DNA of 64,000 nt from an uncultured Methylocystaceae bacterium. GTDB lineage: Bacteria; Pseudomonadota; Alphaproteobacteria; Rhizobiales; Beijerinckiaceae. Positions 44,986 to 53,835 of the stretch are shown here, in pieces; within the stretch, counting starts at the first letter, position 1; every line of letters starts with the position of its first letter. Under the pieces are notes generated by a model that was not told the DNA's origin, made no database searches, and saw nothing but the letters and a program-made list of their open reading frames with translations. The stretch is taken from NCBI GenBank assembly GCA_903870245.1, contig CAIQCB010000018.1:21141-85140 (forward strand). The letters are read 5' to 3'. A program made the position numbers and the translations under genes.

Positions 44986-45084
44986 ATGAACAAGCTGACC
45001 ACCACACTGATCGCCACCCTGATCGGAACGGCGCTGTTTGTCGCCGCTGGCAGCGGCATGGCTCTCGCGCAGATGACGCAGTGA
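44986..45084 (+). CDS. Very small secreted or membrane peptide, 32 aa
   Basis: The frame starts MNKLTTTLIATLIGTALFVA and ends SGMALAQMTQ, so it is essentially a signal peptide with AQ cleavage context. GGGAG lies about 9 bp upstream. A clear terminator follows at 45129. Its isolated transcription unit between leftward genes suggests a moron-type unit. Function unknown. Confidence 0.45.
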   Translation: MNKLTTTLIATLIGTALFVAAGSGMALAQMTQ

Positions 45085-45128
45085 GCGCTTCGATACCGAC
45101 TTATTTTGTCTTCCTTGTGATAACTTCG

Positions 45129-45164
45129 CCGCCAGCCGTTTTCGGTCTGGCGGTTTTCTTTTTC
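45129..45164 (+). terminator. Rho-independent terminator
   Basis: A CCGCCAG (45129-45135) / CTGGCGG (45147-45153) stem with an 11-nt loop is followed by TTTTCTTTTT. It ends the rightward 32-codon unit and overlaps the stop of the converging gene at 45163. Confidence 0.8.
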
Positions 45165-45738
45165 ATGGCAACAGCGCGCCAAGCCTTGCAACTACCGTTG
45201 TCGCCAGCACGCTCGCCGCGCCCTTGTCGAACGCCGCCGCTGTCTGCCCTCTGGTCATCTCGACGGGGATAAACAGGCCAGAGCGCATGACGCTGATTGG
45301 ACCGCCCCACCGGCGACTGCCGCCAACGCTGCGATAGACATGTCCGCCAAGCTTTGGCGATGGCACGCGTCGTCCAGGCGGACCAGAGTTGATGAAGGCC
45401 CGATCGTAGTAGGTAGACCTGTTCCACGGATGTGCGGTGACGCCGCCGCCGCCTTCCATTGCGTCGAAGTATTTAAGCCGAACGTTTCCACCTTCCGACC
45501 AGATCGTGTAGCTGAGCGAGCCTGCGTCCGCCGGCAGTTCACGTTGCGCGCGCTCCAACGTATCGCCCGGCAAGCCTGTCTGCGCCGTTTCCGCCGCAAC
45601 GGTCGCCTGTCGCACCGCGCGCCCGCCTTCGTTTAGCGCCTGAGCCATAACGCCCCTGCCCTCTCCGCCTGCCAGCGACGCTAGCCGCGCCGCGTAGCGC
45701 GACAGCGCCTGATCGCGAAACGAGACGACGATGTGCAT
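45163..45738 (-). CDS. Hypothetical prophage protein
   Basis: A 191-residue protein with an N-terminal helical region (FRDQALSRYAARLASLAGGEGRGVMAQALNEGGRAVRQA) like neck/HK97 gp10-type proteins. It continues into a Gly/Arg/Tyr-rich beta part (WNRSTYYDRAFINSGPPGRRVPSP). It may be a structural minor tail or neck protein displaced from the main operon. No confident family. Confidence 0.55.
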   Translation of the reverse strand: MHIVVSFRDQALSRYAARLASLAGGEGRGVMAQALNEGGRAVRQATVAAETAQTGLPGDTLERAQRELPADAGSLSYTIWSEGGNVRLKYFDAMEGGGGVTAHPWNRSTYYDRAFINSGPPGRRVPSPKLGGHVYRSVGGSRRWGGPISVMRSGLFIPVEMTRGQTAAAFDKGAASVLATTVVARLGALLP

Positions 45739-45864
45739 GAGGATAGACCGGAAAAAGAAAAACGCCCGAAGCGGTTAGCTCCGGGCGCAAATCGTCTGAT
45801 GACATTGACGAACTTTTAGTCTCGATTGAAACCGCTGTCAACAGTGTGAAGTCGGGCCGGGAGA

Positions 45865-46467
45865 TCAGGACATTTTTCTTGGTCGTTGCGACGTGGCAAG
45901 GATCTGTCCGATACCCCTTCCCGAATTCTCGATACACTCCACAATCATTTTGTTGTGAACATCAAGTTCAGCGGTAAGGTCTTTGTGAACGACATGAATG
46001 CTGCCTGACGAGGGATCTGGGGTGCTCGGAACAAAGGCGAGCACATTATCGCCATCCAGCCGCTCGACAATGAATCCAAGTTGCCAACTATAGCCAATCT
46101 GGATCAACGCCGGCGTCATGCCATCGTTGATCTCGATGCCTGCAAGGAGATTCGTATATCTCTTCGCCATCGTATAGGGCGGGAATTTACGAAGAAGCCT
46201 TTCTTCCAGAAAAGGCATGATTTTTCGTTCATAGGGCATTTTTTGCAGAAGATAGCCTGCAACAAAAGAAATCGTCAGAAACGTCAGGATTGCGACCGTA
46301 TAGACTTCGAAAATCGCCGTGGCCTTCGGCAAGGGCAATTTGTCCGCCAGGGGAGCTGCTGTGTCCGCCGCCATTTTGACCGCTTTGGCGAGAATGACCA
46401 CCGTGGCTGCGATCGGAAGAAGAAAGAGAACCCCGCCCAGGATCGTGGTTTTGATAAATCTAAGCAC
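45865..46467 (-). CDS. DUF502 family membrane protein
   Basis: I chose the GTG at 46467 (VLRFIKTTILGGVLFLLPIAATVVIL), which has GGAG 6 bp upstream, giving 200 residues. Two membrane helices (GGVLFLLPIAATVVILAKAV and VAILTFLTISFVAGYLL) and a C-terminal DUF502 beta domain (LIQIGYSWQLGFIVER) are present. The family occurs in bacterial genomes generally and is unusual inside a phage early region. It sits between two strong stem-loops or gaps. Probably cargo or host-derived. Function unknown. Confidence 0.8.
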   Translation of the reverse strand: MLRFIKTTILGGVLFLLPIAATVVILAKAVKMAADTAAPLADKLPLPKATAIFEVYTVAILTFLTISFVAGYLLQKMPYERKIMPFLEERLLRKFPPYTMAKRYTNLLAGIEINDGMTPALIQIGYSWQLGFIVERLDGDNVLAFVPSTPDPSSGSIHVVHKDLTAELDVHNKMIVECIENSGRGIGQILATSQRPRKMS

Positions 46468-46551
46468 GGAAGTCTCCGGGAAGCATCGTCCCCTCAATAG
46501 CTGGGGTAAAATTATAAAACAAGGCAGAACAAAGGTCAGAGCGGCATCATT

Positions 46552-46587
46552 GCCGCCTCTCAAGCGATTATCTTGTTGAGAGGCGGC
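46552..46587. terminator. 12-bp perfect stem-loop between early genes
   Basis: GCCGCCTCTCAA (46552-46563) pairs perfectly with TTGAGAGGCGGC (46576-46587) around a 12-nt loop. It lies between the gene ending at 46596 and the DUF502 gene. There is no long U-run, so its role as terminator or processing site is uncertain. Confidence 0.55.
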
Positions 46588-46595
46588 GTTGATTT

Positions 46596-47159
46596 CTAAC
46601 TACAACGAAAGACTCGCGCTAAACAGTTCAATCCCACACGCAGATTTCCGAGATCGCACTCGGGCCAGAGCGTAGCGTCTTCATCGGCGCAGACCACCCG
46701 ATACACCAACAGCGACGGTTTGCGGCCGCGCGCCATGCGGTGATCTCGATCACACTGATCAAGCGCATCGGTTACTGCATCATATCGTTTGCGCAGGTTT
46801 TCGATCGTATCCTCCTCCGCTTCTGTTGTCGTAACGCCGGCGACGAGGCCAGCGGCGATCATGATCGCCGTCACGGAAGAGGGATTTGGCGATGGCAGCC
46901 CCATGATGGCGTGATGGGCCTGATGGAGCCGCCCAAATTTTGTGCCCGCGTCGTATTGTGGTTCGCTGACCAGCGATTGCATGTTCAGCCTGCCAAGTGA
47001 GGAACCCAGGCGTTCATCGCGCGCCTGTTTCACCGTTATGCCGTAATGGCGCTGGCGGGCCGAGAGCGCCGTCGCCATTGCCTCGCGTTCGGTCTCCTCG
47101 CGTTTCAGCTTGCCGCAGGGATAGCGCAGACCGGGTTTACGTTTGCGTCCACGGATCAT
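46596..47159 (-). CDS. Hypothetical phage early protein
   Basis: The ATG at 47159 overlaps the preceding stop (ATGA), giving 187 residues. The basic N-terminus (MIRGRKRKPGLRYPCGKLKREETEREAMATALSARQRHYG) is a pattern seen in Rhizobiales phages. The C-terminal half has Cys residues (DQCDRDHRMAR, VVCADEDATLWPECDLG). Coupling to DUF6378 and the resolvase suggests a nucleic-acid role, but no domain is recognised. Confidence 0.65.
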   Translation of the reverse strand: MIRGRKRKPGLRYPCGKLKREETEREAMATALSARQRHYGITVKQARDERLGSSLGRLNMQSLVSEPQYDAGTKFGRLHQAHHAIMGLPSPNPSSVTAIMIAAGLVAGVTTTEAEEDTIENLRKRYDAVTDALDQCDRDHRMARGRKPSLLVYRVVCADEDATLWPECDLGNLRVGLNCLARVFRCS

Positions 47160-47413
47160 TTCGTCACCTCCGGAAGTAGTGCGGCGTAGCCGATGACATC
47201 GATTATGCTGTCGCGCTGTTTGGGATCGTGTGCGAGACGCGCCAGTTTCAGATCGATCATGCACAGCGCCACCTGCGTCGGCGTGATGGTCTGTCCAAGC
47301 GTGAGCGACCAGCGTGCGGCGATGGCGCTGAGTGACGCGGCAGGATCGCCATAGGCGTCGTTGCGTTTCATCACCACGCACACCGCATCGTCGAGCATTT
47401 TGATCGCGTTCAT
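47156..47413 (-). CDS. DUF6378-like phage protein
   Basis: The ATG at 47413 (MNAIKMLDDAVCVVMKRNDAYGDP) gives 85 residues and overlaps the resolvase stop (ATGA). The pattern YGDPAASLSAIAARWS, QVALCMIDLKLARLAHDPKQRDSIIDVIGYAALL matches small phage proteins of the DUF6378 type, which recall MazG/dUTPase-like all-alpha folds. A nucleotide-pool role is speculative. Confidence 0.75.
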   Translation of the reverse strand: MNAIKMLDDAVCVVMKRNDAYGDPAASLSAIAARWSLTLGQTITPTQVALCMIDLKLARLAHDPKQRDSIIDVIGYAALLPEVTK

Positions 47414-47949
47414 AACTGGCCGCCTTTCTGATCGAGGCTCCACAGCAAAAGCGCGATGGCGTCGGCTTCGTTATCGTCCGAAGGGTTAAAACCACGCGCG
47501 CGCACCGCGTCGATTACCGCCTGCTTGTCGGCGTTGCCCTTGCCAGAGATAAATTTCTTGATCGTGCCGATGGGCACGCCCTGGTAGGGGATCACACGGT
47601 GTTCGCACCAGCTGGTCAGCGTCGCGAGGAAGCCGCCGTAGATGTGCGCGGCGTCGACGCCATTGTGACGGCGCACCTCCTCGAAGTGAACCGATTCCAC
47701 CGATCCGGCGTAGCGGCGCAGCTGCTCCAGCCAGCCGCGAAAGCGCAAATAGCGCATGCCGCCGCCGTCGTAACGACCGGGTTTGAACGTCGCCGCGCCA
47801 CTGGTAATGACGCCGTCGGCTGTGCGCATCGCCCAGCCTGTGGTCGTGCCGAGATCGAGCGCGATGATCGCGCGAGCGTCTGTTACAGCGATTTGTGGAC
47901 AGATAATACTTGCGTTTTCGCTCACGAGGGTGTGAGTCGCCATTGCCAT
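47410..47949 (-). CDS. RuvC-like Holliday junction resolvase
   Basis: The ATG at 47949 (MAMATHTLVSENAS) with AGGAG upstream gives 179 residues; the very long frame extending to 48456 is a shadow of the neighbour. The RNase-H-fold motifs are IIALDLGTTTGWAM (first Asp), SVHFEEVRRH (Glu), and DDNEADAIALLLW (C-terminal acidic pair). It probably resolves recombination or packaging branches of phage DNA. Confidence 0.85.
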   Translation of the reverse strand: MAMATHTLVSENASIICPQIAVTDARAIIALDLGTTTGWAMRTADGVITSGAATFKPGRYDGGGMRYLRFRGWLEQLRRYAGSVESVHFEEVRRHNGVDAAHIYGGFLATLTSWCEHRVIPYQGVPIGTIKKFISGKGNADKQAVIDAVRARGFNPSDDNEADAIALLLWSLDQKGGQL

Positions 47950-48043
47950 GATGGATGCTCCTGAGTTTTCCATTTGGTGAGGGGCGGCGGTGGCCTGCGA
48001 ACGCCAATCCAGCTCCACCGTCGCCCTGATGCTTCGCGTGTGA

Positions 48044-48613
48044 TCAAAACGGCATGTCGTCTCCCTTCGACCAGTCGAAAGTCTCCGAAGCGCGCATGTC
48101 GGTAACGACAGCGCCGCGGAAGACGCGTTTCGTCTCAAGCGCCTCGGGTCCGAGCTTTTCGATGAGCAGCGCGATCTCGGCGAGCGTGAAGGCAGGACAG
48201 CCGCTTGCGACCTGCGCCAGATCGATTTCGCTGCGCACGATCGCGACAACCTCACCGGTCTTGGGCAACGCCGTCTCCCACACATCCGCAGACAGAGGCA
48301 TGACGCCTGTTTCAATCGCGGCGCGTTCGAGCGTCTCCCACGCGCGTCGCATCGCCTCGGTCTGGATCCGGACAAACCGTTCCTCGCCGCTCGCGACCGC
48401 CGCATCGACGCGCGACTGTTGCTCGTCGAAGCGCAGGCGTAACGGATCGCTGGCAAGCTGACGTAATCGACCCACGCCCCAACGCCGCTCCACCGCGCTC
48501 GCGACCTCAGCCAGTCCCTCGACCATCGACCGGATGCGCAGCGCCTCGGGCGCCGATGTGCTGGTCGCGAGATCGAACCCAGAATCGCGAAGGCGTCTCA
48601 TCGCGCGGGTCAT
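48044..48613 (-). CDS. Hypothetical phage protein with SSB-like C-terminal tip
   Basis: A 189-residue helical protein (EALRIRSMVEGLAEVASAVERRW). Its last residues, WSKGDDMPF, resemble the DDDIPF tip of single-stranded DNA-binding proteins that recruits replication partners. It lies between primase-helicase and resolvase. A replication or recombination adaptor role is inference. Confidence 0.6.
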   Translation of the reverse strand: MTRAMRRLRDSGFDLATSTSAPEALRIRSMVEGLAEVASAVERRWGVGRLRQLASDPLRLRFDEQQSRVDAAVASGEERFVRIQTEAMRRAWETLERAAIETGVMPLSADVWETALPKTGEVVAIVRSEIDLAQVASGCPAFTLAEIALLIEKLGPEALETKRVFRGAVVTDMRASETFDWSKGDDMPF

Positions 48614-48819
48614 GACAAACCTCCGCCCGTCGCCCGGAGACGCGGCGCGAGCGCCTCACGCGCACGCACGCGTAGGGGGTTTGGGGGACTCTGCCTTCCG
48701 CAGAACTTCCGCATATTTATCAATCGGTTCCGAATAGACCTCCGGAACTTCCGCAACTCTGCTCCGCAAATGAAATCAATATGTTCTGAACCAACTTCCG
48801 CAGCCGTTCCTAAATCCAT
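48610..48819 (-). CDS. Possible small early protein
   Basis: A 69-residue frame whose start overlaps the end of the primase-helicase by 10 bp and whose stop overlaps the next start (ATGA). Such double coupling suggests a real gene. The composition (RKFRRSIRNRLINMRKFCGR) is basic. However, the segment contains the iterated CTTCCGCA motif, so it may be an origin region instead. Confidence 0.35.
   Translation of the reverse strand: MDLGTAAEVGSEHIDFICGAELRKFRRSIRNRLINMRKFCGRQSPPNPLRVRAREALAPRLRATGGGLS
48695..48802. repeat. Iterated CTTCCGCA motif, iteron-like
   Basis: Four exact copies of CTTCCGCA lie at 48695, 48706, 48748 and 48795, plus a partial copy at 48762. They sit beside the primase-helicase gene. 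Phage replication origins are often short iterons near the replication genes; this is a candidate only. Confidence 0.4.
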
Positions 48820-51104
48820 GACGCCACCTTCAGCCCTTTCTGCTTGGAGTGCGTGTCGATCACTTCGGATGCGAGCACGCCGTTATTGATCCAGTCGGTG
48901 ATCAGATTCACCGCCTCCCGGCGATCCACGCCGTATTGGCGAATGAGGTATGCGCCGAGGTATCGAGATTGAGATTGGGCGGATGAAGAGAAGGCTGCGC
49001 CCGTGTCAAACCGACGCTGAACTTCTTTCAGCACCTCCCGCGCCTGCTCGATCTTGAAGTTGGAGGCTCTGGTTTTCGAGGCGTCGATCCCGATTTCGAC
49101 CTGCTTCAGCAAGCCGCTATCTTCCCGCAAATAAACATGTGTGGAGTGGTCGGTTTCGTCGTTGGATTTGACGACGGCGCCACAAACAATCCGACCGCGT
49201 TCAAATGCGATCGCAAGCTTGTCGCAAATCGGAGACGCAGCCTCTTCATCGAGTTTCCACAGCGCGTAGGCCAGCCTTGCGCCATCGACGAGCGCGGTTG
49301 TGCCACGGATCGCTTCCCGCGCATCATCGCCATTAGAAATACGCAGCATGCCATCCTTGCGCATGTGATGGGTCAGGAGAACCGTCGCACCTGTAGACGC
49401 CGCCAATTCCGCTATAGCCGACCACAGGAATTGAGCGGCGGCGGGATCGGCGTTAACATCGGCCAGAGCGAAAGCCTGAAGCGGATCGATCACGACGAGG
49501 CGTAAATCTTCGATTGCTGTCAGCTGGCGTTTCATCTCCTGAAAGAAGGGCGTGCGAATGAATTTTTTGCCGTCGCTCGCAATCAGCGGCTGAGTTCCGC
49601 CGGCATCAGACATTGGCAGGACGATCAGGCGTTTGGGATGTCTCAGCCGCCGCGATTGCGGGTCTATCCTGTTCAGACGACGGTGAATGGCGTCGAAGCT
49701 GTCTTCGGCTGTGAGGATGACCGCCGCGCCTTGAACGGCGATCCTCCCGCCAAGAACGAGCACATGCTGTTCGAACCCTGCGATGCCGGCTGCGATATTC
49801 AGCGCGAGATCGAGTGCGAGGAAGCTTTTTCCAAGGCCGCCCATTGCGGCGAGGATCGCCGGGACGCCAAGCGGGATGACGCCTTTGCACAACCAGACGA
49901 TTGGGCGCGCCTCGCCAGCGTAACGGTCGGCGGTCCAGTCCATCAAATTGATGACTGGGGTGGCGTTTTTTTCGTCGATCGAGATGATCGGATTTGGCGC
50001 GTTCCATTTGGCGCGACCGCCGGCGATCATGGTGGTCACGTCGCGTCGGGTCTGCGCGGCGGTGTAGCCAGGCAAGGTCATGGATTGGGCGGCGGCGTTG
50101 ATCTCCGTATCGCTCCAGCCGCGCGAGACCCAATGACCAACAAGGCGCAGCATGTTGTCGTGCCAATGATCGCCGGCACGAATGCGCGTGATGCAGGCGT
50201 CGACCGAGACGCCATTGGTCCCGATGTGGAGGTCGCTGCCGATAGCAGCTTGCATCGGCGCCTCAATGGTCCCAGACGCGGGCGCGGGAGCGGCATGATC
50301 GGTTATCGGCGCGGACAAGATATGATCTATGGCCGAGATATTGTCCTGGCCCGCCGCCTGTGGCGTTATGGTCTGTGTCCGTGATGCAGTGACACCCGAA
50401 CGCGCCGGCGCCAGTTCCGGCTGCGTGATAGGAAAAGCCTCGGCGATTCTTTGCGGGCTATATGCTGTGGGTCCGCCTGACTTGTTTTCGTAAAACTCCG
50501 TCAGTTCAAGAATGCGCCCCTTCTTGCGTGGCCACGCAATCGATCCGCCAAGCCGCATGACGCGGCCTGGATTGACGACCGTCACATCGCCGCCCAGCGC
50601 CAGCGCCAGTGCACTGTTCTGGACGCGGCATAGATTGGGATCTGTAACGGGACGATCGATACGCCAAAGGATCTGCGCGCGCGGATGCGGCGTGTGGCCG
50701 GTGAAGATGACGGCCGTCGGCGGGCAGCCGCGCGCGCGATATTTTTGGGCCGCCTCGCGCACGATATCGTCGTCGATATCGACATAGAAGGCAGTGAGGG
50801 CGTAAAAATCCTTGTCGCTCCCCCGGCCAAAGGGCGCGGTATCGGGATGGCGAAGGGCCTGACCGATGTAAACATTCTGGCCGGGCTTGCTGTTCTCAGT
50901 GACGGCGCGCGCCAGAAGCTTGTCCAGCGTGGCGATGGTGAAGATTTCGGCGTGGCTCAGACGACCGTCGCGACCGTCTGTCCATGCCAGTTCGACCCTG
51001 GCGTCGTCATAGGCGATGTCGAGCCCGCCGAAGAGATGCTGCAGGTGCCGGCGCATCGCTTCGACGTTCGGCTCCAGCAGGGGCGCAACAGTCGTCGTTT
51101 CCAT
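48810..51104 (-). CDS. Primase-polymerase/helicase fusion (RepA-like AAA)
   Basis: A 764-residue protein. The N-terminal 240 residues look like an archaeo-eukaryotic primase domain (FYALTAFYVDIDDDIV for the catalytic acids, RAQILWRIDRPVTD, NPGRVMRLGGSIAWPRK). A helical linker follows, then a RecA/RepA-type helicase with Walker A (MGGLGKS, about residue 420) and a Walker B region (LRLVVIDPLQAF, about residue 535). The C-terminal end is a winged HTH-like segment. It should prime and unwind phage DNA. Confidence 0.87.
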   Translation of the reverse strand: METTTVAPLLEPNVEAMRRHLQHLFGGLDIAYDDARVELAWTDGRDGRLSHAEIFTIATLDKLLARAVTENSKPGQNVYIGQALRHPDTAPFGRGSDKDFYALTAFYVDIDDDIVREAAQKYRARGCPPTAVIFTGHTPHPRAQILWRIDRPVTDPNLCRVQNSALALALGGDVTVVNPGRVMRLGGSIAWPRKKGRILELTEFYENKSGGPTAYSPQRIAEAFPITQPELAPARSGVTASRTQTITPQAAGQDNISAIDHILSAPITDHAAPAPASGTIEAPMQAAIGSDLHIGTNGVSVDACITRIRAGDHWHDNMLRLVGHWVSRGWSDTEINAAAQSMTLPGYTAAQTRRDVTTMIAGGRAKWNAPNPIISIDEKNATPVINLMDWTADRYAGEARPIVWLCKGVIPLGVPAILAAMGGLGKSFLALDLALNIAAGIAGFEQHVLVLGGRIAVQGAAVILTAEDSFDAIHRRLNRIDPQSRRLRHPKRLIVLPMSDAGGTQPLIASDGKKFIRTPFFQEMKRQLTAIEDLRLVVIDPLQAFALADVNADPAAAQFLWSAIAELAASTGATVLLTHHMRKDGMLRISNGDDAREAIRGTTALVDGARLAYALWKLDEEAASPICDKLAIAFERGRIVCGAVVKSNDETDHSTHVYLREDSGLLKQVEIGIDASKTRASNFKIEQAREVLKEVQRRFDTGAAFSSSAQSQSRYLGAYLIRQYGVDRREAVNLITDWINNGVLASEVIDTHSKQKGLKVASWI

Positions 51105-51169
51105 CGCGGGCTCGCGGCGGGATCAGGGTAAATGGGAGAGCAGAAGCTCTCCCGGTTTTGCGAAAAGGA

Positions 51170-51808
51170 TCAGAACATCGTTTCCGACAACGGCGCTGTC
51201 GCGGCTACTGACGGCGCGGGCGGCGCGACATGCTGCGCGGGCGATTTTGCCGGCGTTTGTGTCGGACCGCCGCGCCAGACCTCTTCCGCCTCAACCGGGG
51301 TGACGTCAGGGAGATCGTTCGGACGATCGACCCACTGCACGATGACGAGCTTTGGGCGATAGTTCGTCCCATGCTTGTCTTTCATCGGCTCGACGCTGTC
51401 GCAGCGAATGACCGGCAACTTTCCGCGATTATTGCCGCGCCCGGCTTCCCATTCGGCGTAGACATCCTTGAAGGCATTGGCGAGATGGATGGAGTTGCCG
51501 CCAAACTCCGCCGCGCCGCCAAAAAACCTGGCGCTGAACACCATCATCACAAAGCCGCGCTTGAAGCCTTCGCCCGGCGAGGGCGCCGGCGTCTGCAGAT
51601 CGGGATCGAAGCGACGCTGCGGCGCCTGTCCTTCCTGATATTTCATCCAGCCCGTAGCGATATTATCCATGTCGGCGACAAATCCGAGCGGCATCGGGAT
51701 TTCCTTGTCGCCGTCGCTATCGTGCAGGAACCATCGTCCGGCTTTTGCATTGTATTTTATGAATGTTTTGAAGACGCCGCTGGCGCCGATATTGAGACCC
51801 ATGTCCAT
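51170..51808 (-). CDS. Probable phage single-stranded DNA-binding-like protein
   Basis: A 212-residue protein beside the primase-helicase and the RecB-type nuclease. It has a beta-rich N-terminal half (GVFKTFIKYNAKAGRWFLH, GFKRGFVMMVFSARFFGG). The C-terminal tail is Pro/Ala-rich and disordered-looking, ending PLSETMF. That tail recalls SSB tails but lacks the acidic residues. Assignment by position and layout. Confidence 0.55.
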   Translation of the reverse strand: MDMGLNIGASGVFKTFIKYNAKAGRWFLHDSDGDKEIPMPLGFVADMDNIATGWMKYQEGQAPQRRFDPDLQTPAPSPGEGFKRGFVMMVFSARFFGGAAEFGGNSIHLANAFKDVYAEWEAGRGNNRGKLPVIRCDSVEPMKDKHGTNYRPKLVIVQWVDRPNDLPDVTPVEAEEVWRGGPTQTPAKSPAQHVAPPAPSVAATAPLSETMF

Positions 51809-51826
51809 TCTCCTTTTGATGCTGGA

Positions 51827-52603
51827 TCAGAAGCCGAAAACCGTTGCGCCATTGGCGCGTGTCGTGGGATTGCTCCAGTAGAAAGACTCATAATCGGGAA
51901 CGAGCAGGCTGCTCAGTTCATGCGGGTCGCAGGAGAGACCCAAAAATCGTTCCAGACGTAGCGCGATCTCCCGCAACGCTGTGACCTGCTGATCGATCTC
52001 GCTGCGGGAAAGTTCATAGACGCAGACCGCGCGACCATCTTTCTTGCTGGCGGTCGGTTTGACGTAGGCGAAGCGCATCCCGTAATTGCCGTGCGCGCGA
52101 GCGTAGATGGCGCCCTGGCGCGCATGCGCGGCAGAGATGGCGGCAGGCAAACGCTCACTGGTTTTTAGGTCGACGATCAGACCATGCTGATCGAAACGCC
52201 AGTCGATGAAGCCGATCACCGGGACCGGCACATCGTCGAGACGATATTCAACGCGGTCCTGGTAAGCGGTCGGCGCGCCATATTGGCGAAGCTCGACAAG
52301 CGCATGGTCGACATAGCCCGGGATCTGCGCGCGTTCACTCTCGCGTTTCTCGTCGGGGATCAGCGCCATCTCTTTGTCATAGGCGGAGAGCGCCAGCGCC
52401 GCGCAGTCCTTTGGCGTCTTCAACGGGTCGATCAGTCCGGCGTGCACGCCTTCCTCGACCGCCTTGCCGCGCGCCATCATGGCGTTGCCGGGGCTGCGGC
52501 GGCCGAGCAATCGCTCCATCACCCAAAGCGCCGGAGAGGATGCGTAGAGATTGAGCGAGGAGGCCGAGAGGTGATGTACGCCATGCGTCTCGAAAGCGTT
52601 CAT
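51827..52603 (-). CDS. PD-(D/E)XK nuclease, RecB/Cas4-like
   Basis: A 258-residue protein with the RecB-family pattern. It has LSASSLNLYASSPALWVMERLLG at the start (the conserved SSL entry helix), then a core IGFIDWRFDQHGLIVDLKTSE with Asp and D-x-K catalytic residues, and a QGAIYARAHG helix. No Cys cluster is present, so it is not a typical Cas4. A role as recombination exonuclease working with the SSB-like protein is likely. The far-away CRISPR locus has no need of it. Confidence 0.82.
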   Translation of the reverse strand: MNAFETHGVHHLSASSLNLYASSPALWVMERLLGRRSPGNAMMARGKAVEEGVHAGLIDPLKTPKDCAALALSAYDKEMALIPDEKRESERAQIPGYVDHALVELRQYGAPTAYQDRVEYRLDDVPVPVIGFIDWRFDQHGLIVDLKTSERLPAAISAAHARQGAIYARAHGNYGMRFAYVKPTASKKDGRAVCVYELSRSEIDQQVTALREIALRLERFLGLSCDPHELSSLLVPDYESFYWSNPTTRANGATVFGF

Positions 52604-52914
52604 CGCGTCCTCCGCTTGATATGGATGGATGCTCGCACCATCAGATAAATGTAATCCTCTTCGCCGAGACGGCGCTGGACGAGATGAACCAGTCCGTTTT
52701 CCTCCTCAGTCAGCGCACGTTTGGCGATGGCGATCAGGCGGCGGCGCTTGTGATCTGGATGCACGCGGGTGGATTCGCAGCGATCATAGGCAAGATGGCC
52801 ACGATAATAGGCGGCGGCAGCGCCGGGCTCGGCGTCAAGAATCCAGTCAACGAAGCCATTGTCATCGAATGGAATGCTGGCGTAGTCGATGTTTATGGAA
52901 ATGGATGCTCTCAC
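52600..52914 (-). CDS. Hypothetical phage early protein
   Basis: A 104-residue protein with a probable GTG start at 52914 behind GGGAAAGG. It overlaps the nuclease start (ATGA). It begins with a beta segment (SISINIDYASIPFDDNGFVDWILDAEP) and ends very basic (RRRLIAIAKRAL, HIKRRTR). Possibly DNA-binding. No family known to me. Confidence 0.55.
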   Translation of the reverse strand: MRASISINIDYASIPFDDNGFVDWILDAEPGAAAAYYRGHLAYDRCESTRVHPDHKRRRLIAIAKRALTEEENGLVHLVQRRLGEEDYIYLMVRASIHIKRRTR

Positions 52915-53203
52915 CTTGAAAAACCTTTCCCGTTCGTCCGAAAGCGCGGGCTTCCGGGCGTCAAACTTCAGCGATGTCGGCGATGTGGGCGAAGCCGGTT
53001 TTTAAGGCCGCTCTACACCCTGCTATGAAGGTAGCGATTTAGCCTCTGGATTTTCCCAGGAGGTCTAACATCGCTTCTTCCTTCTCTTCTTCACGCAACG
53101 CCACGATCCGATCTTCGGATTTTCCTTGAGGCACGGTTCCGGCTGGAACATCGCCCCATACAAAGAAGGTAGGGATCAAGGCGTCGTTTTTTCCCGGGAG
53201 GTC

Positions 53204-53806
53204 TTAGATCTTCGACAACAGGCGATGCGGCGCGAGCGACAGGGAGATGAGGCGCAGACGTAATTCCCGGAGTCGTCGGTAAAACTCGCTCGTGGACAAG
53301 CCGGTCGCACGCTGCGCCTCGGCCAGATCGCCGTCAGCCTCAAGCGCAAGTTCAGCGACAATGCGTAATTCCGGCGGAAGCCGCCGGATCGTCATGCCAA
53401 GAAAAAAGCGAAATAAATGATCGCTTTCTGTCTGGCAGGCGTCGTCGGGATGCATGTCTTGTGCAAGGGTGTCGCCATCCTCACCCACAAAATAGCGATC
53501 ATCATGATCGCTATCGAACATCCGCCCCTCGGCCGCGAGCCGGTCGGCGATCTGTTGGGCGCCCTGGCGCGCGACCATCAGGACAAAAGCCGTCCATGGA
53601 CCACGGTGGGGATCGAAGTAACGTCGGCGCTCGATCAGGATGAGAAGGATTTCCTGTTCGATGTCCTCGACGAGACTTTGGTCGAGACGCAGCTTTCGAA
53701 CAATCCGCCGCGCCTGAAAGTCGGCAGCAAGCATCATGACATGCAAGTCGCGCGGGCCGATTTGCGGCTCACGCCAATCGTCGTCTTCCCAAAGCGCCAG
53801 CGCCAT
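53204..53806 (-). CDS. Sigma-factor-like regulator
   Basis: A 200-residue protein. The middle (DQSLVEDIEQEILLILIERRRYFDPHRGPWTAFVLMVARQGAQQIADR) resembles sigma70 region 2. The C-terminal part (IRRLPPELRIVAELALEADGDLAEAQRATGLSTSEFYRRLRELRLRL) is a region-4-type HTH. It heads the early operon, just after a strong terminator, so it may switch on phage genes. A specificity for late promoters is speculative. Confidence 0.72.
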   Translation of the reverse strand: MALALWEDDDWREPQIGPRDLHVMMLAADFQARRIVRKLRLDQSLVEDIEQEILLILIERRRYFDPHRGPWTAFVLMVARQGAQQIADRLAAEGRMFDSDHDDRYFVGEDGDTLAQDMHPDDACQTESDHLFRFFLGMTIRRLPPELRIVAELALEADGDLAEAQRATGLSTSEFYRRLRELRLRLISLSLAPHRLLSKI

Positions 53807-53835
53807 CGAAAATCTCCAAAAACAATCGCCCGATC

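Noticed and set aside
47410..48456. 348-residue frame upstream of the resolvase
   Set aside because: The first 169 codons are out-of-frame shadow of the 189-residue gene; the family begins at 47949.
51827..52603. RecB/Cas4-like nuclease as a missing CRISPR adaptation gene
   Set aside because: It lacks a Cys cluster, is embedded in the phage replication operon and is far from the cas genes; subtype II-C has no cas4.
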